Below, piece by piece: positions 41,223 to 48,694 of a stretch of DNA of 48,694 bases. The DNA is from Saprospiraceae bacterium (lineage in GTDB: Bacteria; Bacteroidota; Bacteroidia; Chitinophagales; Saprospiraceae). The position numbers were made by a program, and so were the translations under genes. The notes below the pieces were generated by a model. It saw nothing but the letters and a program-made list of their open reading frames with translations. It did no database searches and was not told where the DNA came from. Numbering within the stretch: position 1 is the stretch's first letter; each line of letters begins with the position of its first letter. Location: assembly GCA_026993525.1 (NCBI GenBank), contig JALWSS010000154.1:1-48694 (forward strand), in the 5' to 3' direction.

Positions 41223-41666
41223 GGATTGGGGGGATTATGGGGATTATGAAGGGTTATGAAGGGTTATGAAGGGTTATGGGGATTATGACCCCGATATTCA
41301 TCGGGGATGAAGGTTATTGAGGATTATGAGGAGCCCCTTCAGTTCCTGAGTCCACTGCAAAAAGTGGTATTTGCGTCAAAAGAGGTTATTCCTTCTGGAA
41401 AAATGTCGGACAGAGTCCGACAAGATATGGTCCCGGACAGAGTCCAGAACCAGCGTCACTGCTGGCGCCGGACTCTGTCCGGTGCCTCTTCCAGCCGGAC
41501 TCCGTCCGGCATGTGAGTATTCAAATTCCCGTCGGGATTAATGAATTAAGGGTTTTTGCAGTGCACTCAGTTCCTCAGTTCCTCAATTCCTCAATTCCTC
41601 CCCCGAAAGCCGATGCCGAAAGCTTTCGGCATCGGCTTCGGGGCTCAATTCCTCAACACCAAAAAA
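41223..41666. repeat. Spacer with inverted-end element and palindromes
   Basis: No gene. The contents are GGGTTATGAA decamers (about 41240-41290), an ATTCATCGGGG hairpin near 41294, the inverted-end element (41348-41568), CCTCAGTT/CCTCAATT units, and a 43-bp palindrome at 41601-41643 beginning CCCCGAAAGCCGATGCC. Confidence 0.75.
41348..41568. repeat. Inverted-end element, copy 2
   Basis: It has the same ends as the block at 26-258: GAGTCCACTGCAAAAA at 41348-41363 and TTTTTGCAGTGCACTC at 41553-41568. The interior differs: it is a nest of CGGACAGAGTCC / GGACTCTGTCCGG hairpins. Both copies are followed by CCTCAGTT-type minisatellite. No coding capacity. Confidence 0.55.
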
Positions 41667-42254
41667 ATGAAATCTTTTGAACAGGAAATAAAGGCGTTTT
41701 TGCAGGATCGGCAATTGCAGTACCGGGACAATTCCTCATCATTCAAGAGGCTGGATTTCAGTATTCAGGTCAATGAAAAGATCATTTTCTATTTCGACGC
41801 CAAAGAAAAGCGCCAGCACTACAACCTTCGCAACTGGAACATTCCCGGCAAAGAAGCCGAAGAACACACCTTTATCATTGACGACCTGGCAGCCCGTAAA
41901 ATCCTTGCCTACGCCCCTTATTCCGGAATGATTGTACGTGACAACCTCCGGGGCGTTTACTTTTTCTTCAGCGTACTGGACCTCTTCCTCATGCCCAAAA
42001 AGCGGGTGAACCGACCAATTAAGAAAGAAAAACACACCCTCAAGGGAAAATGGATCATTGACCTGCACAATGGCGCCCGTTGTAATTCCATGGAGGAATG
42101 CTGGCAGCGCATCCTGCAATACGTCGAAAAAAGGGAAGACCTCTTCCTGAATATCCTGGAATGCTACGGCAACTACCCCGGAGAAAACATCGGCCAGTCA
42201 GGTGAAGTGCGCCGCCCCGAACACTGGGACACCGATGTGAAGGAAACGAGGTGA
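41667..42254 (+). CDS. Unknown protein with possible PD-(D/E)XK nuclease-like core
   Basis: This 195-residue protein begins MKSFEQEIKAFLQDRQLQY. Residues about 28-55 read LDFSIQV, then IIFYFDAKEKRQHYN; an Asp followed by a hydrophobic strand and an (D)xK pair is the pattern of PD-(D/E)XK nucleases, but the match is short. Later segments are FIIDDLAARKILAYAPYSGMIV, YFFFSVLDLFLMPKKRVNRP, and a Cys-containing WIIDLHNGARCNSMEECWQRIL. There is no signal peptide. The ATG at 41667 is preferred because the upstream open frame is repeat translation. Function is not assigned; neighbours give no clue. Confidence 0.7.
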   Translation: MKSFEQEIKAFLQDRQLQYRDNSSSFKRLDFSIQVNEKIIFYFDAKEKRQHYNLRNWNIPGKEAEEHTFIIDDLAARKILAYAPYSGMIVRDNLRGVYFFFSVLDLFLMPKKRVNRPIKKEKHTLKGKWIIDLHNGARCNSMEECWQRILQYVEKREDLFLNILECYGNYPGENIGQSGEVRRPEHWDTDVKETR

Positions 42255-42397
42255 AGCAAGGTCCGGGATGAGGGATGAGGGATGAGGGATGCCCCGTGCC
42301 GATAATTATCGGCATCGGGGGAGGAATGAAAGTGCTATCCCTCCCTACTCCCTACTCCCTACTCCCTACTCTCTACTCCCTACTCCCTACTCCCTAC
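42255..42397. repeat. Palindrome and CTACTCC heptamer spacer
   Basis: GGGATGA heptamers, an 18-bp palindrome (42297-42314, TGCCGATAATTATCGGCA) and CTACTCC heptamers lie between two convergent genes. The palindrome core is identical to that at 39591-39608. Confidence 0.75.
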
Positions 42398-42871
42398 TCA
42401 ATACCCCACTCCCAGTTTCTTGTACACGAAATGCAGCAGCCACGCCGGGCCGACCAGCAGAAACTGGACATCTTCCAGAAAGCTGGGTTTTTTACCTTCG
42501 ATTTTGTGGCCGATGAACTGGCCGATCCAGGCCACCACGAAGATGATGAGAGAGGTCAGGGCCAGTTGGCCGGCGTCGTTGCCGGCGGAAGAGTAGATTT
42601 GGTGTACCCCCCAGATCATGGCACCGCCGATGATCACAAACCCTAAAAACATGGTCATTGACAGGCGCAGGTAGTAGAGCAGCGCCAGGGCCAGCACCAC
42701 GAAACCCCAGTTGGTGAACAGCGTGCGCTCAACGGGAAAGGGGATGGCGTACAGCATTCCGAAGAGGCTGAACATGATGGTGGGAACACAGATCCAGTGG
42801 ATGAATTTGTTGGTTGGGTTTTGGTGGCTTTCGCCGTATTTGCTGAGAAGTGCATCAATGGTTCTTGCCAT
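42398..42871 (-). CDS. Mpo1-like (DUF962) membrane protein
   Basis: A 157-residue protein of the Mpo1/YGL010w family, which in yeast is an iron-dependent dioxygenase in alpha-oxidation of 2-hydroxy fatty acids. Family features seen: YGESHQNPTNKFIHWICVP with its conserved His residues near the start, four hydrophobic segments (about 30-50, 56-78, 80-95, 105-120), AWIGQFIGHKIEGKKPSFLED, and a C-terminal LLVGPAWLLHFVYKK. Length fits. The bacterial substrate is unknown. An exact TACATTTG motif lies 18 nt upstream of the ATG. Confidence 0.88.
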   Translation of the reverse strand: MARTIDALLSKYGESHQNPTNKFIHWICVPTIMFSLFGMLYAIPFPVERTLFTNWGFVVLALALLYYLRLSMTMFLGFVIIGGAMIWGVHQIYSSAGNDAGQLALTSLIIFVVAWIGQFIGHKIEGKKPSFLEDVQFLLVGPAWLLHFVYKKLGVGY

Positions 42872-42888
42872 AGCGAATGAGTTTTGCC

Positions 42889-42896
42889 CAAATGTA
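42889..42896 (-). promoter_or_regulatory. Candidate -7 element for the Mpo1-like gene
   Basis: The minus strand reads TACATTTG, an exact TAnnTTTG match, ending 18 nt before the start codon; this implies a short leader. The -33 box is not recognisable. Confidence 0.5.
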
Positions 42897-42930
42897 GTGC
42901 AGGCAACTCAATTCTCCCAATGGCGCCGGC

Positions 42931-43788
42931 TCAATGTGGGAATATCTCCTGCGCCATTTCCACGGCAGTCAGGAACTCATCCATGTTCAGGCCGGTTTCG
43001 ATGCCTTTCTCCCGGAAGTACCAGGCCATCAGTTCGGTGGGCATGTTGCCGGTGAGATCGTCTTTGGCCATGGGGCAGCCACCGTACCCTTTGATGGCTC
43101 CGTCAAAACGGCGGCAGCCGCTTTCGTAAGCAGCCACCACTTTTTCTTTCCAGTTGTGGGGGGGGGTGTGCAGGTGGGCGCCAATTTCCATGTCGGTGCC
43201 TTCGTAATGGGGCAGGATGGAGTTGAAAAGGTATTGGATGCTGGCGGGTTTTGACACCCCGATGGTGTCGGAGAGCTGAATGATCCGGATGCCCAGTGCG
43301 GCCAGCTTGTCCACCCATTTGATCACTTCTTCGGCGTTCCAGGGGTCGCCGTAGGGGTTGCCGAAGGCCATGCTGATGTAAATGACCAGCCTTTTTTTCG
43401 TCGCTTCGCAAATGGCCTGAATTTCCCTCACCCGGTCCAGCGATTCCCCGATGGTGGCGTTGGTGTTTCTGATCTGAAAGGTTTCGGAAATGGAAAAGGG
43501 ATAACCGAGGTAGCTGATCTCATCAAATTGCGAGGCGTCGTTGGCGCCGCGGGCATTGGCAACGATGGCCAGCAGTTTTGACCTGGTCCGGCTGAGGTCC
43601 AGATTTTTCAGCACGTCGGCGGTGTCGCGCATCTGCGGGATGGCCTTCGGTGAAACGAAACTGCCAAAATCAATGGTGTCAAAGCCGACCTTGAGCAACT
43701 GGTTGATGTAGGCCGCTTTCTTCTCCGTCTCGATGAAGGGCTTCAGCCCCTGCATGGCATCCCGTGGACACTCTATCAGTTTTATCAT
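42931..43788 (-). CDS. Hydroxymethylglutaryl-CoA lyase
   Basis: This 285-residue TIM-barrel enzyme splits HMG-CoA into acetyl-CoA and acetoacetate in leucine degradation and ketone metabolism. Family motifs: IECPRDAMQGL at the N-terminus (Arg-Asp pair), the metal-binding GAHLHTPP (His-x-His), and the Cys loop GYGGCPMAKDDLTGNMPTE. The order matches HMGL-like lyases rather than homocitrate or isopropylmalate synthases, which are longer. The ATG at 43788 starts exactly where family members start; the frame extends to an ATG at 43851 with 21 extra residues. The gene runs head-to-head with the small membrane protein gene. No other leucine-degradation gene is adjacent. Confidence 0.92.
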   Translation of the reverse strand: MIKLIECPRDAMQGLKPFIETEKKAAYINQLLKVGFDTIDFGSFVSPKAIPQMRDTADVLKNLDLSRTRSKLLAIVANARGANDASQFDEISYLGYPFSISETFQIRNTNATIGESLDRVREIQAICEATKKRLVIYISMAFGNPYGDPWNAEEVIKWVDKLAALGIRIIQLSDTIGVSKPASIQYLFNSILPHYEGTDMEIGAHLHTPPHNWKEKVVAAYESGCRRFDGAIKGYGGCPMAKDDLTGNMPTELMAWYFREKGIETGLNMDEFLTAVEMAQEIFPH

Positions 43789-43955
43789 TACCAGGTCTGA
43801 TTTGTTAGGGTGCGTAAAGGTACTCAAAGCCCCTGCTGTTTTCGATGACATTTGTGGGGATTTACACCCTTTTGACGGAATGGTGCCGCACGGCTCTGGC
43901 CGGAATTGTACCTTCGCAAGCGGATTCCAAATTCCTGTCCCACAAATCTTGTGAA

Positions 43956-44168
43956 ATGAAAAAAGCAGCCTGGCTCACCATTGGATTTTTACTGTTTTTT
44001 ATTGGTTTTCTTTCCGTTATCCTCAACATGGTCGGTGTGGAATTCATGTTCCTCACCTGGCTCGATCATATTAGCGGACTGTTGGCTTTCATCGTCAAAA
44101 TACTGATGATCATAGGTGGCATAGTGATCCTCTACCTCAATTCCACCAATTGGCGGGATGAAGCCTGA
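43956..44168 (+). CDS. Small two-helix membrane protein
   Basis: A 70-residue protein starting MKKAAWLTIGFLLFFIGFL, with two hydrophobic segments (about 5-26 and 37-63) around a short loop (EFMFLTWLDH). It ends in a polar NSTNWRDEA tail. I do not recognise a family. The ATG at 43956 fits; the frame reaches further upstream to 43845 but without a membrane pattern. A TACCTTCG sequence at about 43908 is one base off the TAnnTTTG motif. The GHL10 gene follows on the same strand. Confidence 0.65.
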   Translation: MKKAAWLTIGFLLFFIGFLSVILNMVGVEFMFLTWLDHISGLLAFIVKILMIIGGIVILYLNSTNWRDEA

Positions 44169-44259
44169 AACACTGTGCGTTTTCCCGTCAGAAGGCTACC
44201 TTTATCCCGGTTTCCGTGCCATTGCCGGAAGCAAACTAATTGACCAAACTGAGTTCAAC

Positions 44260-45840
44260 ATGCTGTTTCAATCCCTCCCCCGAAAGCTTTTGGGGGTCGT
44301 CCTCATCGTTCTGTTCTCCTTTTCTTTTCTTTTCGTCGCAAAATCGCAGGAAATACCCCCCAAACGTGAGCTTCGTGGCGTATGGGTTGCCACTGTGTCA
44401 AACATTGATTTTCCTGCCAGTCCGGTGCGCTCTGCCGACGCATTGCGAAGCGAGTGGGAAGAAAAACTGGACGAGCTTGCCGGTGCCGGTTTCAATGCCG
44501 TGTTTGTGCAGGTGCGGCCCGCAGCAGATGCCTTTTATCCTTCCGGACTGGCCCCCTGGAGCCGTTACCTCACCGGAAAACAGGGGCGCCCCATCGAGGA
44601 AGATTTCGACCCCATGAAGATGATGATAGATGAAACCCGGGAGCGGGGAATGGCCTTCCACGCCTGGCTCAATCCCTACCGGGCTTCCATGGACACCCTG
44701 CTGAACCAGCTTTCTGAAGAGCATCCGCTCAAACAACACCCGGAATGGATGGTGAAATACGGTGGGCGCCTGTACCTGAACCCGGCATTGCCGGAGGTGA
44801 GGAATTACGTCACTGAGGTCGTACTGGAACTGCTCATGAAGTACAGGCTCGACGGCATCCATTTCGACGATTATTTCTATCCGTATCCGGCCGGTGAGCC
44901 GTTTCCCGATGCGGAGGATTTTGTCAGGTACGGCTACGGTTATCCCACCATTGATGCCTGGCGCCGCAGCAATGTTGACAAGCTGATCGCCCAGGTTTCG
45001 GGTATGATAAAGGCCATCGCACCGGAGGTGCAATTTGGGGTGTCGCCTTTCGGGGTGTTCCGCAACAAGGCCGTTGACCCGCTGCTCGGCTCTGATACCC
45101 GTGCTGCCGTCACCACCTACGACGACCTGCACGCCGATGTGCTGCACTGGCTGAAAAACGGTTGGGTGGATTACATCGCTCCGCAATTGTACTGGAACAT
45201 CGGCTACGAACCGGCCGACTACAAGGTATTGGTGGCGTGGTGGCAGGCGCACCGGGAGGGCCGACCCGTTTTTGCCGGAATGGCCGCCTACAAGGTGGGC
45301 AACAATGCGGAACCGGCCTGGCATTCACCGAAGGAAATACCCGGGCAGATCCGCCTCAACCGCTCACTGCCGGGTGTGGGGGGGTGTGTGTTTTACAATG
45401 CCAAATCGGTGCTGAGCAACCCGTTGGGTATGCTTGACTCGCTGCGCAACAACTACTTCCGAACCACCGCGCTGCCCCCTGAAATGCCCTGGATGGACCT
45501 GTCCGAGCCCCCCGTTCCGAAACTGGAAAAGCCGAAATGGAAAAAAGACACCCTGCACATAAAAGTGAAAATTGCCAAACCGGAAATTGCCTCCCAGGTG
45601 GTGGTGTACCGTTTTGAAGACCGGCTCCCGGGCGATTATTTCAACCCTGAGAATATTTACAGGGTCATCCGTGTTCCTGAAAACGGCATTTGCCATTTCA
45701 CCGATACCGGCATCGAAGCAGGGAAGTATTATACCTATGCCGTGTCAGCAATGAATCATCAGAACACGGAGAGCATTCTGAGCAATGCGCAAACGGTTTT
45801 GCTGAAAGGCAAAAGGCTGAAAGTGATCAAACAAAAGTGA
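44260..45840 (+). CDS. GHL10-family glycoside-hydrolase-like protein (DUF187)
   Basis: A 526-residue exported protein with a signal peptide ending VAKSQ. The TIM-barrel GHL10 domain (about 35-350) has ELRGVWVATVSNIDFP, GFNAVFVQVRPAADAFYPS, FHAWLNPYR, YLNPALPEVRNYV and DGIHFDDYFYPYP, which carries candidate acid residues. A fibronectin-like C-terminal region follows (VVYRFEDRLPG, GKYYTYAVSAMNHQNTES). Relatives such as YngK are thought to act on bacterial surface or peptidoglycan sugars; the substrate here is unknown. The ATG at 44260 precedes the signal peptide. TACCTTTA at 44197-44204 is a near match to a -7 box. Its TGA at 45838-45840 abuts the stop of the convergent dehydrogenase gene with no gap. 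Confidence 0.9.
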   Translation: MLFQSLPRKLLGVVLIVLFSFSFLFVAKSQEIPPKRELRGVWVATVSNIDFPASPVRSADALRSEWEEKLDELAGAGFNAVFVQVRPAADAFYPSGLAPWSRYLTGKQGRPIEEDFDPMKMMIDETRERGMAFHAWLNPYRASMDTLLNQLSEEHPLKQHPEWMVKYGGRLYLNPALPEVRNYVTEVVLELLMKYRLDGIHFDDYFYPYPAGEPFPDAEDFVRYGYGYPTIDAWRRSNVDKLIAQVSGMIKAIAPEVQFGVSPFGVFRNKAVDPLLGSDTRAAVTTYDDLHADVLHWLKNGWVDYIAPQLYWNIGYEPADYKVLVAWWQAHREGRPVFAGMAAYKVGNNAEPAWHSPKEIPGQIRLNRSLPGVGGCVFYNAKSVLSNPLGMLDSLRNNYFRTTALPPEMPWMDLSEPPVPKLEKPKWKKDTLHIKVKIAKPEIASQVVVYRFEDRLPGDYFNPENIYRVIRVPENGICHFTDTGIEAGKYYTYAVSAMNHQNTESILSNAQTVLLKGKRLKVIKQK

Positions 45841-46602
45841 TCAGCGCAGGTAGCTGGCACCGTTCACATCCACGATGCTGCCGGTGATGTAAGGGCTGGC
45901 ATCCGAGGCCAGAAAGGCAATTACTTCGGCAATTTCGCCAGGGGAAGCAGCCCGGTTCAATGGGCTCTGGCTTTTGATGGCCATTCCCGTGGGCCCCTCC
46001 AACAGCTCTTTTGCCATGTCCGTTTCCACAAATCCCGGTGCCACTCCGGTTACAATTATGTTGTAGGGCGCCAGTTCCTTTGCCAGTGATTGCGTCAGCG
46101 AATTGAGGCCGGCTTTGCTGGCGCCGTAAGCGGTGTGTTCCGGTTCGCCCCGGTAGGCGCCCCTGGATGTGACGTTGACGATTCTGCCGCCGCCCTTTTC
46201 CATCATGTGTTTGGCAGCCAGGAAACAGACGTTGGCAGCGCCGAACAGGTTCAGGCCGATGGTGGCCTCCCAGGCTTGCAGCCAGTCACCATATTCCAGT
46301 TCCGCAATGGCGTGCCGGAAGAAAATGCCCGCATTGTTGACCACCACATTCAGGTCGCCAAATTCCGACAATACCACATCCATCATTTGCTTAACCGCTT
46401 CGGGATTGCTCAGGTCCACCCGGACGGCCATGTGGCCTTCACCGTCCAGTTCGGCCACCACCTTTTTGCCGGCTTCGGTGTCCTGGTTGAAAGTGATGCA
46501 CACCCGGGCGCCCCTTCGGGCCAGTTCTTGTGCCGTGGCTGCGCCAATGCCCCGGCTGCCACCCGTAATGAGTACATTTTTCCCTTCGAAATCTCGTAGC
46601 AT
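45841..46602 (-). CDS. Short-chain dehydrogenase/reductase, 3-oxoacyl-ACP reductase type
   Basis: This 253-residue NAD(P)-dependent enzyme has a Rossmann start VLITGGSRGIGAATA, the NNAG motif, a catalytic Ser in VNVTSRGA, Tyr and Lys in AYGASKAGL, and the C-terminal PYITGSIVDVNGASYLR. The layout is FabG-like; whether it serves fatty acids or another alcohol is not determined by sequence alone. It lacks FabG neighbours such as acpP. The ATG at 46602 is chosen; a frame extending to 46635 adds 11 residues. It converges on the GHL10 gene with adjacent stop codons. Confidence 0.9.
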   Translation of the reverse strand: MLRDFEGKNVLITGGSRGIGAATAQELARRGARVCITFNQDTEAGKKVVAELDGEGHMAVRVDLSNPEAVKQMMDVVLSEFGDLNVVVNNAGIFFRHAIAELEYGDWLQAWEATIGLNLFGAANVCFLAAKHMMEKGGGRIVNVTSRGAYRGEPEHTAYGASKAGLNSLTQSLAKELAPYNIIVTGVAPGFVETDMAKELLEGPTGMAIKSQSPLNRAASPGEIAEVIAFLASDASPYITGSIVDVNGASYLR

Positions 46603-46972
46603 GGTTCCAGGTTTAGGTGTTCGTGAAAATCGCAATTCTTTCTAAACCCCTGAGCGCACTGCAAAAAGTGCGCTCAGGGGTTTAGAGAGGTTGATCCCGA
46701 GTCTCCCGAAAGCCGATGCCGCAACTATCGGCATCGGCTTCGGGATCGGGAGGTTGAGAGGGGTTGATCCCGGGACAAGCCCGGGAGGTTTAGAGAAGTT
46801 GAGCTCGGTCGCCCATATACCTCCGGCGAATGACGGGATCGGGGGACTCAACTCCTCAACAATTCAATCCCGGATCAAGTCCGGGATCGTGAGACAAGCT
46901 CACGACTTTCAACAATCTCAACAATTCAACAATCTCAACAATCTCAACAATCTCAACAATTCAACAATCAGT
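46603..46972. repeat. Spacer with strong hairpins and CAACAAT minisatellite
   Basis: No gene. Contents: a 19-bp-arm hairpin (46642-46685), a 42-bp palindrome (46704-46745), a CCCGGGACAAGCCCGGG hairpin near 46769, the 42-bp double-hairpin element (46865-46906), and mixed 8/9-bp CAACAATT/CAACAATCT units up to the stop of the GH109-type gene. Confidence 0.8.
46642..46685. terminator. 19-bp-arm perfect hairpin
   Basis: The arms 46642-46660 and 46667-46685 are exact reverse complements around a GCAAAA loop. The core ACTGCAAAAAGT is shared with the inverted-end elements at 26 and 41348. It lies upstream of the dehydrogenase start and downstream of the GH109-type stop, so it could end transcription from the latter. 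There is no long T-run. Confidence 0.4.
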
Positions 46973-48364
46973 TTATGGATTCGCCATCACTCCCAATTTT
47001 CGCTCTTTCTTCCACAGGCCCCTGGTGAAATCGGGGAATTTGATGGGGACGCTGCCCAGTTGTATGCTCAGTTCAGAAAGCGGTGTTACCACCGACCAGG
47101 CGGCGGCATCGTAAACATCCATGTCGAGTGGAACGCCCTTGTTGAAGCAGTCCATGAGCCGCCAGAGCATGACGAAGTCCATACCTCCATGGCCGCCCTG
47201 TTTTTGGGCCTCTTTTTGGAGTTTGGCCCACAGCGGGTGTGCGTAGCGCTCCCTGTATTCCTGGTATTTCTCCTTTTTCAGGTATCCGTGACCTTCTCCA
47301 TTGACCGACATTCGGCTGGGATATCCCACGTGGAAAGCTTTGGTACCTGCCAGCAAGTTGATGCGGTTGTAGGGCCTGGCGGTGACCACGTCGTGCTGAA
47401 CCAGGATGCTTCGTCCTTTGGTGGTTTTGATGAGGGTATTGACCATGTCGCCGTGGGCAAAGCCGGTTTTACCAAAGAACTCATTGTCGGGTTCAACGGT
47501 GGCGGCGTGTTCGTCCAGGCCGGCCTGCAGGCTGCTCATGGCCACCATGTGATTGAAGCGGTCGCCCCGGTCAATGTCCATGTACTGTGCTACCGGGCCG
47601 AGGCCGTGGGTGGGGTAGAGGTTGCCGTCTCTGACCAGGTGATGCCTTATTCTCCATTGGTTGTAGTAATAGGTTTTGCTGAACATCAGTTCGCGCAGGT
47701 CGTGTATGTAAGCACATTCGGCATAGGTGAGCGTTCCGAAAACGCCGCTTTCGGCCATGTTGAGCAGCCAGAGTTCTTCCTCTCCGTAACACACATTTTC
47801 CAGCATCATGCAGTTGCGTTGGGTCTCTTCGGCGGTGTTCACCAGCTTCCAGCAGTCTTCCACCGTGAGGGCCGCCGGCACCTCCACACCAACGTGCTTT
47901 CCATGTTGCATGGCATACAGCGCCATCGGCACGTGATTTTCCCAGGGGGTGGCTATCAGTACCAGGTCAATGTCGTCTCTTTTGCAGAGTTCCTTCCAGC
48001 CGTCTTCCTGCCCGGCGTAAATGGAAACGTTTTTCGCACCTTTTGAAGTCAGGTAATCGACACATTCTTTCACCTTTTGCTCCCGGATGTCGCAAATGGC
48101 CACCAGTTCAGTTTTTTCAGGCGATAGGGCATGCACCAGCCGGGCGTGCTCGAAACCCCGGTTTCCCAGGCCAATCACTGCCGTTCTGACTTTTTCAATG
48201 GGATCCACCCGCAGGCCGATCACTGGCTTTCCGGTCATGGGTTTTTCTTCGGAAACACGGTTGAGAAGTTCTTCCGTGTTCCACTTGGAAATGGTGCCGG
48301 CCGGCAGGCCCAACAGGGCTGCAAAAGCCCCTGCATTGCGAAGAAAATTGCGTCGTGAATTCAT
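46973..48364 (-). CDS. Gfo/Idh/MocA oxidoreductase of GH109 type (alpha-N-acetylgalactosaminidase-like), Tat-exported
   Basis: A 463-residue NAD-dependent enzyme. The N-terminus is a twin-arginine signal (RRNFLRNAGAFAALLGLP), so it is exported folded with its cofactor. The Rossmann domain has TAVIGLGNRGFEHA and VAICDIREQK. The catalytic half carries MMLENVCYGEEELWLLN, AYIHDLREL and the GNLYPTHGLGPVAQYMDI segment typical of GH109. GH109 enzymes remove alpha-N-acetylgalactosamine by an NAD-assisted redox mechanism; other members of the wider family act on other sugars, so the substrate is inferred. Length fits. It lies at the window end between two repeat spacers. Confidence 0.88.
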   Translation of the reverse strand: MNSRRNFLRNAGAFAALLGLPAGTISKWNTEELLNRVSEEKPMTGKPVIGLRVDPIEKVRTAVIGLGNRGFEHARLVHALSPEKTELVAICDIREQKVKECVDYLTSKGAKNVSIYAGQEDGWKELCKRDDIDLVLIATPWENHVPMALYAMQHGKHVGVEVPAALTVEDCWKLVNTAEETQRNCMMLENVCYGEEELWLLNMAESGVFGTLTYAECAYIHDLRELMFSKTYYYNQWRIRHHLVRDGNLYPTHGLGPVAQYMDIDRGDRFNHMVAMSSLQAGLDEHAATVEPDNEFFGKTGFAHGDMVNTLIKTTKGRSILVQHDVVTARPYNRINLLAGTKAFHVGYPSRMSVNGEGHGYLKKEKYQEYRERYAHPLWAKLQKEAQKQGGHGGMDFVMLWRLMDCFNKGVPLDMDVYDAAAWSVVTPLSELSIQLGSVPIKFPDFTRGLWKKERKLGVMANP

Positions 48365-48402
48365 GGTGTTGGAGGATTATAGAGGATTATGAGGATTATG
48401 AA

Positions 48403-48694
48403 GGTTATCGGTTATCGGTTATCGGTTATCGGTTATCGGTTGTCGGTTATCGGTTGTCGGTTGTCGGTTATCGGTTATCGGTTGTCGGTTGTCGGTTGTC
48501 GGTTATCGGTTGTCGGTTGTCGGTTGTCGGTTATCGGTTGTCGGTTGTCGGTTGTCGGTTATCGGTTATCGGTTGTCGGTTGTCGGTTGTCGGTTATCGG
48601 TTATCGGTTGTCGGTTGTCGGTTGTCGGTTGTCGGTTGTCGGTTGTCGGTTGTCGGTTGTCGGTTATCGGTTGTCGGTTGTCGGTTGTCGGTTG
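48403..48694. repeat. Heptamer array GGTTATC/GGTTGTC reaching the window end
   Basis: Forty-one complete 7-bp units plus five bases, with no net indel and only an A/G switch at position 5 (GGTTATC or GGTTGTC). GGATTATGA-like units precede it (48370-48402). The array continues past the window edge. Reverse-complement versions lie at about 5750-5805. No gene. Confidence 0.9.

Noticed and set aside
46691-48046. 451-residue open frame on the plus strand
   Set aside because: It is antisense to the GH109-type gene and begins in repeat DNA; no family features.
48403-48694. Telomere-like end of a linear replicon
   Set aside because: The heptamer occurs also inside the window at 5.75 kb and many other heptamer families lie between genes; the window edge is just where the sequence was cut.

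Overview
The window looks like chromosome from a Bacteroidota bacterium, most likely of the Saprospiria type. The evidence is an LptD/OstA-like protein, a TonB-dependent receptor, a stand-alone MCE protein, YfhO, a GH127 and a GH109 enzyme, almost no Shine-Dalgarno sequences, TAnnTTTG-type promoter motifs, and GC-rich genes separated by spacers full of palindromes and 7-9 bp minisatellites. The phylum is a confident inference; the class is a guess from general gene and spacer style.

Region 1 (about 0.4-23.3 kb) is a natural-product locus. A C39-peptidase ABC transporter and an HlyD-type adaptor lie on the minus strand. Facing away from them on the plus strand are a half-length TolC-family protein, one giant hybrid NRPS-PKS of 4990 residues (6109-21081), a Sfp-type phosphopantetheinyl transferase and a DUF3524 glycosyltransferase resembling the tRNA-queuosine mannosyltransferase. 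The megasynthase reads A-PCP-sulfotransferase-KS-AT-ACP-aminotransferase-C-A-PCP-C-A-PCP-TE. It should load one acid or amino acid, extend it once with a malonyl-type unit, turn the beta-ketone into a beta-amine, add two amino acids and release the product with its own thioesterase. The embedded sulfotransferase suggests a sulfated product or intermediate. The PPTase would activate the carriers, and the transporter parts could export the product, which is inference from proximity.

Region 2 (24.3-30.8 kb, minus strand) holds a secreted GH127-type beta-L-arabinofuranosidase, an aldose 1-epimerase lipoprotein and a large YfhO-like membrane protein. Region 3 (31-42.3 kb) is mainly cell-envelope genes: an AT-rich secreted protein of unknown function, a TonB-dependent receptor, LptD, N-acetylmuramoyl-L-alanine amidase, an MCE/MlaD protein, MurB and two unrecognised proteins. 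Region 4 (42.4-48.4 kb) has an Mpo1-like membrane protein, HMG-CoA lyase, a 70-residue membrane protein, a GHL10 glycosidase-like protein, a short-chain dehydrogenase and a Tat-exported GH109-type oxidoreductase.

The most unusual layer is the repeats. Nearly every long spacer is built from a different short minisatellite plus palindromes with CCCG...CGGG ends. These repeats also enter genes. A 42-bp double-hairpin element and an 18-unit minisatellite are read in frame inside the megasynthase; a pair of 21-bp palindromes forms the start of the TonB receptor; a 170-200 bp tandem array begins inside the glycosyltransferase 3' end; and the last 86 bp of the megasynthase gene are duplicated downstream. 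No rRNA, tRNA, CRISPR array or transposase gene was seen.
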